From the NCBI GenBank assembly GCA_019285755.1, contig CP079103.1:5985001-6049000 (forward strand): DNA of 64,000 nt. The letters run 5' to 3'. The number at the start of each line of letters is the position of its first letter. Position 1 is the stretch's first letter. A program made the translations under genes and the position numbers. This document shows, piece after piece, positions 20,001 to 30,148 of this stretch. Source of the stretch: Chitinophaga sp. E66 (GTDB lineage Bacteria; Bacteroidota; Bacteroidia; Chitinophagales; Chitinophagaceae). Under the pieces are notes generated by a model. That model was given only the letters and a program-made list of their open reading frames with translations, ran no database searches and was not told the DNA's origin.

Positions 20001-20142
20001 GCAGACAGACCGCCTGTACTATGTACTGGAAGAAACGCACGTACTGCCCTCCATCAACTACCTGGCGAAGATCCGTAACAAGGACGCCGCTCCGGTAGCA
20101 GCTGGGCACGGTGCGAAAACCGAAGAGAAAGCTCATCACTAA
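17024..20142 (+). CDS. actB: Alternative complex III iron-sulfur/molybdopterin-like subunit ActB
   Basis: About 1,040 residues after repairing single-base losses (A-run near 17034, then near 17282, 17330, 17960, 18812-18843, 19010 and 19850). It starts MEQKKYWKGLEELHN. A twin-arginine-type lipoprotein signal follows (TTPRRDFLKYLGFTTAAATIAASC). The first two thirds are a molybdopterin-oxidoreductase-like domain without an obvious cofactor site. The last third is a ferredoxin-type B domain with cysteine clusters CFGCGACVVAC, CQHCDNAPCENVCP, CIGTRYCANNCP and CSFC...CQQAC. Located on the outer face of the membrane with ActA and ActE. Confidence 0.92.
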
Positions 20143-20148
20143 TGATAG

Positions 20149-20254
20149 CGTTCCCGCCCGAAAGGGGAGGAACAAGAATGATAGAACCAGTTAAGAATCT
20201 GTTTTAAGTTTTGAAACAACGTAGTCCCGGTGAAAACCGGGACGAGCAAAGCTC
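20149..20254 (+). promoter_or_regulatory. Stacked hairpins in the actB-actC gap
   Basis: Three potential RNA hairpins: an imperfect one with a GAAA loop at about 20149-20170, a perfect 8-bp stem with a GAAA tetraloop at 20224-20243 (GTCCCGGT...ACCGGGAC), and a 4-bp GAGC-AAA-GCTC hairpin at 20244-20254. The last ends 8 bases before the actC ATG. No U-tract follows, so mRNA processing or stabilisation is likelier than termination. Confidence 0.5.
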
Positions 20255-20262
20255 GAAATACT

Positions 20263-21697
20263 ATGCATTTGAAGTACGAATCCACACTGAGAGAACCTTT
20301 AGTAGATGGGGTTAAGGATTATCACCAGGTAACGGAGGACATTATCAGTCCCATTGAAGCCAAGCCTGGTAAACTGTGGTATATAGGATTATTCATCTCC
20401 ATTGCCCTCCTGCTGTTCGGTGTATTCTCCGTATTCTGGGAGGTTTACTTCGGTACAGGTGTGTGGAACCTGAACAAGACCATCGGTTGGGGTTGGGACA
20501 TCACCAACTTCGTATGGTGGGTAGGTATCGGCCACGCCGGTACGCTGATCTCCGCCATCCTCCTCCTGTTCCGCCAGGGCTGGCGTACAGGTGTGAACCG
20601 TGCGGCGGAAGCGATGACCATCTTTGCGGTAATGTGCGCGGGCCAGTTCCCGATCTGGCACATGGGCCGTGTATGGATGGCTTTCTTCGTACTTCCTTAC
20701 CCCAACACCCGCGGCCCGCTGTGGGTAAACTTCAACTCTCCCTCCTGTGGGACGTGTTCGCGATCTCTACTTACTTTACCGTTTCCCTCCTGTTCTGGTA
20801 CTCCGGCCTGTTGCCCGACTTCGCAACCGTTCGCGACCGTGCCAAGACCAAACTGCGGAAACTGTTATATGGCGTTGCTTCTTTCGGCTGGACCGGTTCC
20901 ACCAAGCACTGGCAGCGTCATGAGTCGCTCTCCCTGGTTCTCGCCGGTCTGAGCACCCCGCTGGTACTTTCCGTACACACCATCGTATCTTTTGACTTTG
21001 CTACCTCCGTGATCCCCGGCTGGCACACCACGATCTTCCCTCCCTACTTCGTAGCGGGTGCGATCTTCTCCGGCTTCGCGATGGTACAGACGCTGCTGAT
21101 CATTACCCGTAAGATCCTCGGCCTCGAAGATTACATCACCATCGGTCACGTGGAAGCGATGAACAAGGTGATCGTACTGACCGGTTCTATCGTAGGCGTT
21201 GCCTACCTGACCGAGCTCTTCATGGCATGGTACTCCGGCGTTCAATACGAATTCGACACCTTCTACAAGTTCCGCGCTGCGGGCCCCTCGGTTGGTCTTA
21301 CTGGATCATGATGACCTGTAACGTGATCTCTCCGCAGGTGTTCTGGTTCCGTAAGATGAGAAGGAACATCATGGTAACGTTCATCATGTCCATCATCGTG
21401 AACATCGGTATGTGGTTCGAGCGTTTCGTGATCATTTGTACTTCACTGTACCGCGACTACCTGCCGTCTTCCTGGAGCTACTACCGCCCGTCCTGGCCGG
21501 AAGTTGGTTTCTACCTGGGTACGTTCGGCCTGTTCTTCACCTGCTACTTCCTGTTTGCGAAATACTTCCCGGTAATTGCCGTTGCGGAGATCAAATCGAT
21601 CCTGAAAACGTCCGGTAAGAACTTCAAAGACAAAATGGATGTTTACGAAGACCAGAGCGTTGAGAAATTTGCGCACGATAACACAGCGCACCACTAA
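20263..21697 (+). CDS. actC: Alternative complex III membrane subunit ActC (NrfD family)
   Basis: Polytopic quinol-binding subunit of about 478 residues. It begins MHLKYESTLREPLVDG and has helices such as YIGLFISIALLLFGVFSVFW, then TNFVWWVGIGHAGTLISAIL, characteristic of NrfD/PsrC proteins. The middle contains FAVMCAGQFPIWHMGR and HTIVSFDFATSVIPGWHTT, with conserved histidines and aspartate near the quinol site. Two breaks (near 20740 and 21290, in C/G runs) split the frame into three parts. It lies between actB and actD in the standard order. Confidence 0.93.
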
Positions 21698-21738
21698 GTA
21701 TTGAATCAAGATTAACGGAATACAGAATAATTATCCAT

Positions 21739-22311
21739 ATGGCTGTTAAGAAATTTGTTGTAGGCAGTTTTGATGATGAGGCGGTGTTGTTTCCGGCGGT
21801 AAAGAAAGTACGCCAGGCCGGTTACAAGATACATGACGTGTACACCCCGTTCCCGGTGCATGGCCTGGACCATGCGATGGGCCTGAGAGAGACGAGCCTG
21901 CACACGGCCGGCTTCATTTACGCGCTGTGCGGTACAACTACTGCGCTGTCTTTCATGAGCTGGGTATTTACGACGGATTGGCCGATGAACATCGGTGGTA
22001 AGCCTCACTTTCCCCTGCCCGCATTCATTCCCATCACTTTCGAGTTGACGGTACTGTTTTCCGCGGTAGGTATGGTGATGACCTTCATGTACCTGTGCCA
22101 GATGGCTCCGTTTGTGAAGAAGCATATTTTCCATCCCCGTCAGACGGACGATCTGTTCGTTATGGCGATCGAGCTGACGGAGAAGACGAGCGCCGAAGAG
22201 GTGAAAAGCTTCCTGAACAGCGCAGGTGCGAAGGAGATCAACGAGCAGACGGCTGAAGCCGGCTGGTGGCTGGGCCGCTTCGATCGGGAAGACAAGGTGT
22301 TTGCCAAATAA
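21739..22311 (+). CDS. actD: Alternative complex III subunit ActD (DUF3341)
   Basis: Intact 190-residue DUF3341 protein. The N-terminal soluble domain contains VGSFDDEAVLFPAVKKVRQAGYKIHDVYTPFPVHGLD. Two membrane helices follow (TAGFIYALCGTTTALSFMSW and ELTVLFSAVGMVMTFMYLCQ) with a short C-terminal soluble tail. It is an integral accessory subunit of alternative complex III with no cofactor. It follows actC by 41 bases. Confidence 0.93.
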   Translation: MAVKKFVVGSFDDEAVLFPAVKKVRQAGYKIHDVYTPFPVHGLDHAMGLRETSLHTAGFIYALCGTTTALSFMSWVFTTDWPMNIGGKPHFPLPAFIPITFELTVLFSAVGMVMTFMYLCQMAPFVKKHIFHPRQTDDLFVMAIELTEKTSAEEVKSFLNSAGAKEINEQTAEAGWWLGRFDREDKVFAK

Positions 22312-22417
22312 TTATTTGAGCGGATACGAATCGAAAAGAAAGATCAGTTATTGACATTATAAAGGAGGATGGCGCCGGAAGGCGCTGTCGGACAACTGAA
22401 AAGACAATAAATATCGG

Positions 22418-23063
22418 ATGAAAAGGACTTCCAACATACTGATTGTAGCAGCCTTAGCAGGGGCGCCTTCCTGGCATCCTGCGGTAACAAGGGGCCGCAC
22501 CATAGAAATCCCGGCAAGATTTATGCGCCCGATATGTACGAATCCCGTGCATACGAGTTCTACAGCGCCCGCCTTGCGAGCCTGAAGCCGGTGGAAGGAA
22601 CGGTGAAGCGCGGTGCAATGCTGCCGTATCACCTGAAAGCGGAAGATACCGCACAGGCGAACCTGGTAGCTAACCCCTGGTACTGGACAAAGCCGGTCTG
22701 GAAGAAGGGAAGCGCCTGTTTGATATTTACTGCGGCGTATGCCACGGCCAGAAACTGGACGGCAACGGACCGCTGTACAAAGGCGGCGACGGGCCGTACC
22801 CTGCGGCACCGGCATCTATGCTGACCGGCAAGGTAATGGGTTACTCCGAAGGCCGTATCTTCCACGTTATCACTTACGGTTTCAACGTAATGGGTAGCTA
22901 CGCCAGCCAGCTGGACATTGAGCAGCGCTGGAAAGTGGTAGGTTATATCAAGAACATGCAGAACGGCGGTAAAGCGCCCGCGGCGGCTCCGGAAGCCCCT
23001 GCAGCGGCTCCTGCGGCCGATTCGGCAACAGCGGCGGCACCTGCGGTAGCGGCAGCTCATTAA
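22418..23063 (+). CDS. actE: Alternative complex III monoheme cytochrome ActE
   Basis: Membrane-anchored cytochrome c of about 215 residues. Repairing a break near 22458 gives a lipoprotein signal (NILIVAALAGAFLASC). A second break near 22700 restores EEGKRLFDIYCGVCHG, so the heme motif is CGVCH. The distal methionine is probably in PASMLTGKVMGY. The C-terminal tail is an Ala/Pro-rich low-complexity stretch. It carries electrons within the complex towards the oxidase. Confidence 0.9.
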
Positions 23064-23109
23064 TTAGTTTAAATCGCATTTCAACTTCGTATTTTAATAT
23101 ACAACAGTA

Positions 23110-24307
23110 ATGAAGGACCAATTTGTAGTACCAGCAAGATTAAAAACGACCAGCTTCGTGCTTTTGGGCATTGGCTTGCTGACTTTGTTGATCGGAATTT
23201 TTGCACTCAACGGCGAACACGGACCCACCCGCTTCTGGGCTGGCCTGTTGCAGAACAGCACCTTCTTCCTGATGGTGACGTTGGCCAGCACCTTTTTCAT
23301 CTGTGTGACCACCCTGGCGCACGGTGGCTGGCAAATGGCGTTCCGCCGGGTGCCTGAAGCCATCTCCATGGCCGTACCTGTGCTGAGCGTGATCGTGCTG
23401 GTAGTACTGGCGTTCCTCATTTTCGGCAACAAAGGCCACATTTACCACTGGCTTCACCCCGAAGGTGACCGTGTTCTCGAATTCAAATCTCCCTTCCTTA
23501 ACGCAGGGTTCGTATCCACCATGACGGTGATCACCCTCGCCCTCTGGAGCATCCTGACGATCAAACTGCGTCGCATGTCTCTGGCGGAAGATAAAATGCT
23601 GCTCGACAATGACGGCCGCAAAGCCCTCATCTGGAAAGGTACGGTATGGTGCGGCCTGTTCGCCGTTGTATACGCGCTGAGCATGGGCTCCACCACCCCT
23701 GGATCTGGCTGATGAGCATCGACGCACACTGGTTCTCCACTATGTACAGCTGGTACACTTTCGCCAGCACATGGGTATCCGGCCTGTCGCTCATCGCACT
23801 GTTCGTTGTATATCTGAAGAGCAAAGGTTACCTGGAAATGGTGAACGAAGAACACCTCCATGACCTGGGCAAATTCATGTTCGCTTTCAGCGTATTCTGG
23901 ACATACCTCTGGTTCTCCCAGTACATGCTGATCTGGTACGCCAACATGCCCGAAGAAACCGTTTACTTCCAGCCGCGCGTATGGGGTGAGTTCAGGCCCG
24001 TATTCTTCCTGAACCTCATCATCAACTTCGTATGCCCGCTGCTGATCCTGATGAGACGTAATTCCAAGCGTAATTATACACTGGTAGCTTTCATGGGCGG
24101 ACTGATCATCTTCGGTCACTGGCTCGACTTCTTCCAGATGGTAATGCCGGCAACCGTGAAGCACCTGTACTTCCCTGGTATGAACTGGGTCTGGGTCTGG
24201 GCTTCGTAGGACTGATCATCTACCTGACGGCAGAACAACTGGCCAAAGCGCCGCTGACGCCGAAGAACCATCCTTACCTGAAAGAAAGTATCATCCACCA
24301 CACCTGA
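23110..24307 (+). CDS. actF: Alternative complex III membrane subunit ActF
   Basis: Second large membrane subunit, structurally related to ActC, about 400 residues. The frame begins MKDQFVVPARLKTTSFVLLG and has many helices (LIGIFALNGEHGPTRFWAGL, FSVFWTYLWFSQYMLIWYAN). It ends KNHPYLKESIIHHT at 24307. Breaks in a C-run near 23698 and a G-run near 24188 separate the three parts. Follows actE after 46 bases and completes the actABCDEF set. Confidence 0.92.
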
Positions 24308-24372
24308 TGCGTGGCGTAATGGTAAGACAAACAACGTTTAGCATTAGATAACTTAATTATTATTCAATAGCA

Positions 24373-25407
24373 ATGTCAGGATATTTAGCAGTTATAGTAG
24401 TTGTTCTCATATTCGTCGTGATCTTCCAGATCGCGAAAGCAAGCGAATATGTGTCCATTCTGAAAGGTGAAAAGAAATCGCGCGAGCAGTCCAACCGCAT
24501 CAACGGTTTCCTGATGATCGTCTTCCTGGTGCTGGGGCTGATCGGCGTGTGGTGGTGCCATGATTTGCTGAAAGACCGCATGCTGGGAGATCCGGCATCC
24601 GACCATGGCGTAGGGGTGGACCAGCTGATCAAGGTTACTTTCATCATTACCATGATCGTATTCGTACTGACGCAGATCGGTTTGTTCTTTTTCGCCTGGA
24701 AATACCAGGAGAAAGATGGCCGCAAAGCGCTGTACTATCCCCACAACAACAAACTCGAAGTAATCTGGACGGTAATCCCGGCCATCGTGCTCACCGTTCT
24801 CGTAGCCTTCGGTATCCGCCACTGGCTGAGAATGACTTCCGAAGCTCCCAAGGAGTCTATGGTAGTAGAAGTGATCGGCAAACAGTTCAACTGGCTCGTT
24901 CGTTACCCCGGTAAAGACGGTCAGCTCGGACGCCGCAACTTCAAGCTCACTAACGACGCTAACAACCCGCTGGGCCAGGATTGGGCAGATAAACTGAACC
25001 ATGACGACGTGATCGCACCGGAACTGCACGTAGTAGTCGGTAAACCGGTAAAACTGATCATCGGTTCCCGCGATGTGGTGCACGACGTAGGTCTGCCTCA
25101 CTTCCGCCTGAAGATGGACGCCGTTCCGGGTATCCCGACCACCCTGTGGTTTACGCCGACCATCACCACCGCTGAGTATCGCAAGAAAACCGGCAATCCC
25201 GATTTCGTGTATGAACTGGCTTGCGACCAGATGTGCGGTAGCGGTCACTATTCCATGAAAGCCAACATCGTAGTGGAGACACAGGCTGAATATGACGCAT
25301 GGTTAGCGAAACAGGTAACGCAATTCTCCCAGGTAGAACCTGCTAAGGAAGCTGCACCTGCCGCACCCACTGATTCTACAAAAGCTGTAGCGGCACTGGG
25401 TCACTAA
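24373..25407 (+). CDS. coxB: Cytochrome c oxidase subunit II
   Basis: Intact 344 residues. An N-terminal hydrophobic segment precedes the two subunit II helices (VTFIITMIVFVLTQIGLFFF and LEVIWTVIPAIVLTVLVAF). The periplasmic cupredoxin domain carries the CuA ligands HDVGLPHFR and CDQMCGSGHYSM (Cys-x3-Cys, then His and Met). The C-terminal tail is Ala-rich and, unlike caa3 subunit II, has no fused cytochrome c domain in this sequence. It accepts electrons for the subunit I active site. Confidence 0.95.
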   Translation: MSGYLAVIVVVLIFVVIFQIAKASEYVSILKGEKKSREQSNRINGFLMIVFLVLGLIGVWWCHDLLKDRMLGDPASDHGVGVDQLIKVTFIITMIVFVLTQIGLFFFAWKYQEKDGRKALYYPHNNKLEVIWTVIPAIVLTVLVAFGIRHWLRMTSEAPKESMVVEVIGKQFNWLVRYPGKDGQLGRRNFKLTNDANNPLGQDWADKLNHDDVIAPELHVVVGKPVKLIIGSRDVVHDVGLPHFRLKMDAVPGIPTTLWFTPTITTAEYRKKTGNPDFVYELACDQMCGSGHYSMKANIVVETQAEYDAWLAKQVTQFSQVEPAKEAAPAAPTDSTKAVAALGH

Positions 25408-25505
25408 TCAAAAGCCAGAGACAGAGAAACTAGGAGCGTAAAAAATTAAAGGAAATAGCCGGCGAGCTTGCCCAGTTTACCGGCTGATCATAAACAGAAC
25501 TTATT

Positions 25506-27334
25506 ATGAGTAACGAAGCAACATTGCACAGTCAGGATTTACATCATCACGGCCACGCAGCAGACCATGGGCATGGTAATGGCCATGACGGGCATGACCA
25601 CCATCACGAAGAGACCTTCATCTCGAAGTATGTCTTCAGCATGGACCACAAGATGATCGCCAAGCAGTTCCTGGTTACAGGTATTATCTGGGCCATCATT
25701 GGTGCATTCTTTTCCGTATTGTTCCGTCTGCAACTGGGTTACCCGGATGCGACCTTCCCTGGCTGGAAACTATCCTGGGCCACTGGGCTGAAGGCGGCCG
25801 TATCACTGCCGAAGCGTATTATGCGCTGGTAACGATGCACGGTACCATCCTGGTGTTCTTCGTATTGACTGCCGGCCTTTCCGGTACTTTCTCAAACTTC
25901 CTTATTCCCCTGCAGGTAGGTGCGCGCGACATGGCGTCTCCCTTCATGAACATGCTGAGCTACTGGTTCTTCTTCCTGGCGAGCGTGGTGATGATGGCTT
26001 CCTGTTCGTACAAACGGGCCCCGCTTCCGGCGGCTGGACGGCTTATCCTCCGCTGAGTGCGTTGGGTGACGCTTCAATCGGTTCCAAGATAGGTATGGAC
26101 CTCTGGCTGCTTAGCATGGCGCTGTTCGTGGTTTCCCAGTTGCTCGGGGCCTGAACTATATCTCTACCATCCTGAACATGCGTGCCAAAGGTATGAGCAT
26201 GACGAAGATGCCCCTTACTATCTGGAGCTTCCTCTTCACCGCTGTACTGGGCGTACTTTCCTTCCCCGTACTGCTGTCCGGCTTCGTACTGCTGCTGTTC
26301 GACCGCCACGGCGGTACCAGCTTCTATCTGAGCGAGCTTTTTGTTGCAGGTAAGGTGCTGCCTAACGAAGGCGGTTCCGCGATCCTCTACCAGCACTTGT
26401 TCTGGTTCCTGGGTCACCCTGAAGTATATATCATTATCCTCCCCGCGATGGGTATGGTTTCTGAAGTGCTGGCGGTTAACTCCCGCAAGCCGATCTTCGG
26501 TTACCTCGCGATGGTGGGTTCTATGTTTGCCATCACGATCCTGGCGTTCCTGGTATGGGCGCACCACATGTTCGTGACCGGTCTGAACCCATTCCTCGGC
26601 GCGTTCTTCGTATTGCTGACGCTGCTGATCGCCGTACCCTCCGCCATCAAGGTATTTAACTGGATCACGACGATCTGGCGCGGTAACATCCGCTTCACGC
26701 CTGCGTCGCTGTTCTCTATCGGTTTCGTGAGCACCTTCATCTCCGGTGGTCTGACGGGTATCTGGCTGGGTAACTCCGCTATCGACATCCATCTGCACGA
26801 TACTTACTTCGTTATCGCGCACTTCCACATCGTAATGGGTGTATCCGCATTCTTCGGTATGTTCGCCGGTATCTACCACTGGTTCCCGAAAATGTTCGGC
26901 CGTTACATGAACCAGACCCTCGGCTTCATCCACTTCTGGATCACGCTGGTTGGCGCTTACCTGATCTTCTGGCCCATGCACTACGAAGGTATGGCAGGCA
27001 TGCCCCGCCGTTACTTCGACTACAGCACTGGGCTTCCTTCAACTCTTTCGAAGGCCTGAATATGTTCATCTCCTTCGTGGTAATCATCGTATTCGCCACA
27101 CAGCTGATGTTCGTGTTCAACTTCTTCTATAGCATGTACAAAGGCCGTAAGGTAACCACCCCTAATCCCTGGGATGCTACCACCCTTGAATGGACTACCC
27201 CGATCAACCCCGGTCACGGCAACTGGCCTGGTGAGATTCCGGAAGTTCACCGCTGGGCTTATGATTACAGCAAGGACGGAAAAGATTTCATCCCGCAGAC
27301 AGTTCCGGTATCTCCCGACGAGTCCGGTCACTAA
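25506..27334 (+). CDS. coxA: Cytochrome c oxidase subunit I with His-rich N-terminus
   Basis: Heme-copper oxidase catalytic subunit of about 610 residues, split by breaks near 25780, 26012, 26150 and 27030. Residues ~12-37 are strikingly rich in His, Asp and Gly (DLHHHGHAADHGHGNGHDGH). The core begins FSMDHKMIAKQFLVTG. The CuB/tyrosine motif appears in FWFLGHPEVYIIILPAMG (A-type HPEVY), the CuB histidine pair in VWAHHMF, and the heme histidines in HDTYFVIAHFHIVMG. It reduces oxygen and pumps protons in the inner membrane. Confidence 0.94.
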
Positions 27335-27340
27335 AGCTGC

Positions 27341-27360
27341 CGGCAGGGAGTTTCCTGCCG
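27341..27360 (+). promoter_or_regulatory. Hairpin between coxA and ctaB
   Basis: CGGCAGG-GAGTTT-CCTGCCG, a perfect 7-bp stem with a 6-nt loop, 7 bases after the coxA stop. No strong T-tract follows, so it may stabilise the upstream transcript or only partly terminate. Confidence 0.5.
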
Positions 27361-27396
27361 TAACAGGATGGTGAAACTGAAATAGTGTAGTTTATT

Positions 27397-28301
27397 ATGT
27401 TGCAAGAAAATTCCATAAAGTTGTCTTTATCATACGCCATTGCAAGCAGGGTGAAGGATTACTTCATGATGATGAAGTTTACGCTGACCTTCATGGTAGT
27501 TTTCGCCTGCGTGGTTGCCTATTTGCTGGTGCCTGGCGTGGAATTTAATCTGATTAAAGTTCTTTTGTTATTTGCCGGCGGCATCCTGGTATCAGGTTCC
27601 GCCAATATCATCAACCAGATCCTGGAACGGGAAACGGACAAACTGATGGCGCGCACGGCTGTGAGGCCGCTGCCCGGCGGCAGGGTGTCAGTTACCGAGG
27701 CCTGGCTGCTCTGCGTGCTTACAGGCGTTGCGGGCGTAGCCATCCTGGGTTTCTCGTTTAACTGGCTGGCTGCGGGTCTTAGCTTCTTCTCGCTGTTGCT
27801 GTACGGCTTCGTGTACACACCGTGGAAGAAATGGAACTCGCTGGCAGTGCTGGTGGGCGCGGTACCGGGGCTTTACCGATGCTGATCGGTTGGGCAGCCG
27901 GAGACGATTCGCTGTCCATCGGCGGTTGGTCGCTCTTCGCGATCCAGTTCCTCTGGCAGTTTCCGCACTTCTGGGCAATTGCCTGGGTAGCGCATAAGGA
28001 TTACACGCGTGCGGGATTCCGCCTGATGCCTTCTGAACAGGGCCCGGGTAAGATGATCGCCCTGCAGGCCGCGATGTGGACCCTGCTGCTGATCCCCGCC
28101 GGTATTGCGCCGTATTTACTGGGGCTCACCGGTTACATATCCGCGATCGTGGCAATACTGATCGGCGGCTGGTACCTCTGGAAGGCGATCCAGCTGTACC
28201 GTAAGGAGGACGTTCCTTCGGCACGGAAACTGATGTTCGGTTCGTATATTTACCTGGCAGTGATATTGCTGGCATTGTTGTTCGATAAAGTAAAACTGTG
28301 A
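27397..28301 (+). CDS. ctaB: Heme O synthase (protoheme IX farnesyltransferase)
   Basis: UbiA-superfamily membrane prenyltransferase that farnesylates heme B to heme O for the oxidase. About 301 residues with one break in a G-run near 27865. The first Asp/Asn-rich motif appears in SANIINQILERETDKLMARTAVRPLPGG, followed by GFVYTPWKKWNSLAVLVGAVPG and FLWQFPHFWAIAWVAHKDYTRAGFRLMP (the second active-site loop). Helices alternate throughout. Located inside the oxidase operon directly before two subunit III genes. Confidence 0.95.
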
Positions 28302-28305
28302 GGAG

Positions 28306-28869
28306 ATGATTACAATGAACGCACCTAAAAACAAGATACACCCGCATAAGTACTCTATGTGGATCGCGATGGCGAGCATCACCATGATGTTCATCGGGTT
28401 CACGAGCGCTTACGTGGTGAAACGCTCGCAGTCCAACTGGCTCAGCTTCGACTTGCCTGCAATCTTTTACGTGTCAACCATCCTGATCCTGCTGAGCAGC
28501 GGCACCATTTTCCTGGCCGGCCGCCAGTTCAAAGCGCGCAATATGAGCGCCTACAAGCAGCTGATCACGCTCACGGCCCTGCTGGGCGTTGCATTCGCGG
28601 TATGCCAGTTCATCGGTTTCGCGGATATGAAGAACCACGGCCTGGCGCTCGACAGCACAGTGTCTGCCTCCTTCATCTATGTGATCGTTGGCACGCACGT
28701 ACTGCACGTACTGGGCGGGGTTGCGGTGCTCCTGGTAATGTTCTTCAGGGCATTCCGGACCAAAGTACGGACCTACAGCGCGGTGCCTATCGAAGTAGCA
28801 TCCACCTACTGGCATTTCGTGGACGGCCTCTGGATTTACCTGCTGATATTTTTCATGCTGGCCAGATAA
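28306..28869 (+). CDS. coxC: Cytochrome c oxidase subunit III (first copy)
   Basis: Intact 187-residue membrane protein with five helices, including WIAMASITMMFIGFTSAYVV, and the C-terminal pattern VASTYWHFVDGLWIYLLIFF shared by heme-copper oxidase subunit III proteins. It lies four bases after ctaB. A second, divergent subunit III gene follows; paired copies are common in Bacteroidota oxidase operons. Confidence 0.88.
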   Translation: MITMNAPKNKIHPHKYSMWIAMASITMMFIGFTSAYVVKRSQSNWLSFDLPAIFYVSTILILLSSGTIFLAGRQFKARNMSAYKQLITLTALLGVAFAVCQFIGFADMKNHGLALDSTVSASFIYVIVGTHVLHVLGGVAVLLVMFFRAFRTKVRTYSAVPIEVASTYWHFVDGLWIYLLIFFMLAR

Positions 28870-28923
28870 TAGAACTAAAGAAAAAGATACTGTTTAGAAC
28901 CAATAAAATTCACAATTCGTACA

Positions 28924-29600
28924 ATGGATAACGCAGTAACAGCGAAGAAAAAATGGTGGAGCGGAGGATATTCTCCTTTCGACGTGAGCTATGGCAAACT
29001 GATGATGTGGTTCTTCCTCATTTCCGATGCCTTCACGTTTGGCGCATTGCTGATCTCTTACGGCACGCAACGTTTCATGGCCGAAGCCTGGCCCGACCCT
29101 AACGTCGTATTCCACTCATTCCCGGTATGGGTCATGCGGATCTGCCGCTGGTATTCGTGAGCTTGATGACCTTCATCCTGATCATGTCTTCCGTTACCAT
29201 GGTACTGGCTGTGAATGCCGGTAAGTACATGGATAAGCAAGCCGTGGTAAAATGGCTCGCCCTCACCATCGTAGGCGGTATCATGTTCCTCGGCTGCCAG
29301 GCCTGGGAATGGACGCACCTGCACGAAGTAGGCGCCTGGTGGAGCAGAAACCCCTTCCCGAATGCTGACGGAACGGCTGCTATCTCTACCAACTTCACCG
29401 ACTTCTTCTTCACCATCACCGGTTTCCACGGTCTGCACGTAACTTCCGGCGTTGTACTGAACATCATCGTTCTCATCAACGTACTGAAAGGTACCTACGA
29501 GCGCCGCGGCCATTACGAAATGGTAGAGAAAGTAGGTCTGTACTGGCACTTTGTAGACCTGGTTTGGGTATTCGTATTCACCTGCTTCTACCTGCTGTAA
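28924..29600 (+). CDS. Cytochrome c oxidase subunit III (second copy)
   Basis: About 225 residues with one break near 29130. The N-terminus (VSYGKLMMWFFLISDAFTFG) and later regions (GFHGLHVTSGVVLNIIVLIN, KVGLYWHFVDLVWVFVFTCFYLL) match the subunit III family strongly. It is larger than the preceding copy and contains the GFHGxHV helix usual for subunit III. Non-catalytic; supports proton uptake stability. Confidence 0.92.
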
Positions 29601-29658
29601 GCCGGTAACCGATTATTGACAGAACGCATTTTTATAAAGAGAAAAGTATTTTTGAATC

Positions 29659-30051
29659 ATGGCGCATACTCATAACGCATCCGACAGGCAGGCATCCATC
29701 AAGAGCATCTGGAGAACATTCTGGATCCTCCTGCTCGTTACCATGGTAGAGGTTGGACTGGCTTTCCTGCACCTGTACACCGGTTTCCCCGGCAAGCTGT
29801 TGCTGAACTCCATCTTCATTGGGCTCACTATCGTTAAGGCCTTCTATATCGTTGCAGAATTCATGCACCTTGGCCACGAGGTTAAGAACCTTATCTGGAC
29901 CATCATGATGCCCCTGCTGCTGTTCGTGTGGTTCATCATCGCCTTCCTCGCGGATGGCGACAGCTGGAAACACATGCGCAGAAACGCACCCAGCGCCCCG
30001 CTCCCCGCTGAAAAAGTGGCCCCGGCGCACGGTGGTGGCAACCATCACTAA
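29659..30051 (+). CDS. Cytochrome c oxidase subunit IV
   Basis: Intact 130-residue protein with three helices (TFWILLLVTMVEVGLAFLHL, LLLNSIFIGLTIVKAFYIVA, LIWTIMMPLLLFVWFIIAFL), matching the prokaryotic subunit IV (CtaF/COX4 type) pattern. The C-terminus is Pro/Ala/His-rich (PAHGGGNHH). It ends the oxidase subunit set, and a terminator-like hairpin follows. Confidence 0.9.
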   Translation: MAHTHNASDRQASIKSIWRTFWILLLVTMVEVGLAFLHLYTGFPGKLLLNSIFIGLTIVKAFYIVAEFMHLGHEVKNLIWTIMMPLLLFVWFIIAFLADGDSWKHMRRNAPSAPLPAEKVAPAHGGGNHH

Positions 30052-30079
30052 ACAAGAGTCGTAATTACGATATCAAGGG

Positions 30080-30125
30080 AAATGTAAAAGTGATGCCGTC
30101 AGACAGCAGCGCTTTTACATTTTTC
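30080..30125 (+). terminator. Terminator or attenuator after subunit IV
   Basis: AAATGTAAAAG...CTTTTACATTT, an 11-bp stem ending in a T-run, directly before the SCO gene. It could lower expression of the SCO-DUF420 genes relative to the oxidase subunits. Confidence 0.75.
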
Positions 30126-30148
30126 GCTTTTATAAACGTCTAAATCTT

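Noticed and set aside
26043..26981. 312-residue minus-strand open frame over coxA
   Set aside because: Low-complexity antisense frame; the plus strand codes for conserved subunit I motifs.
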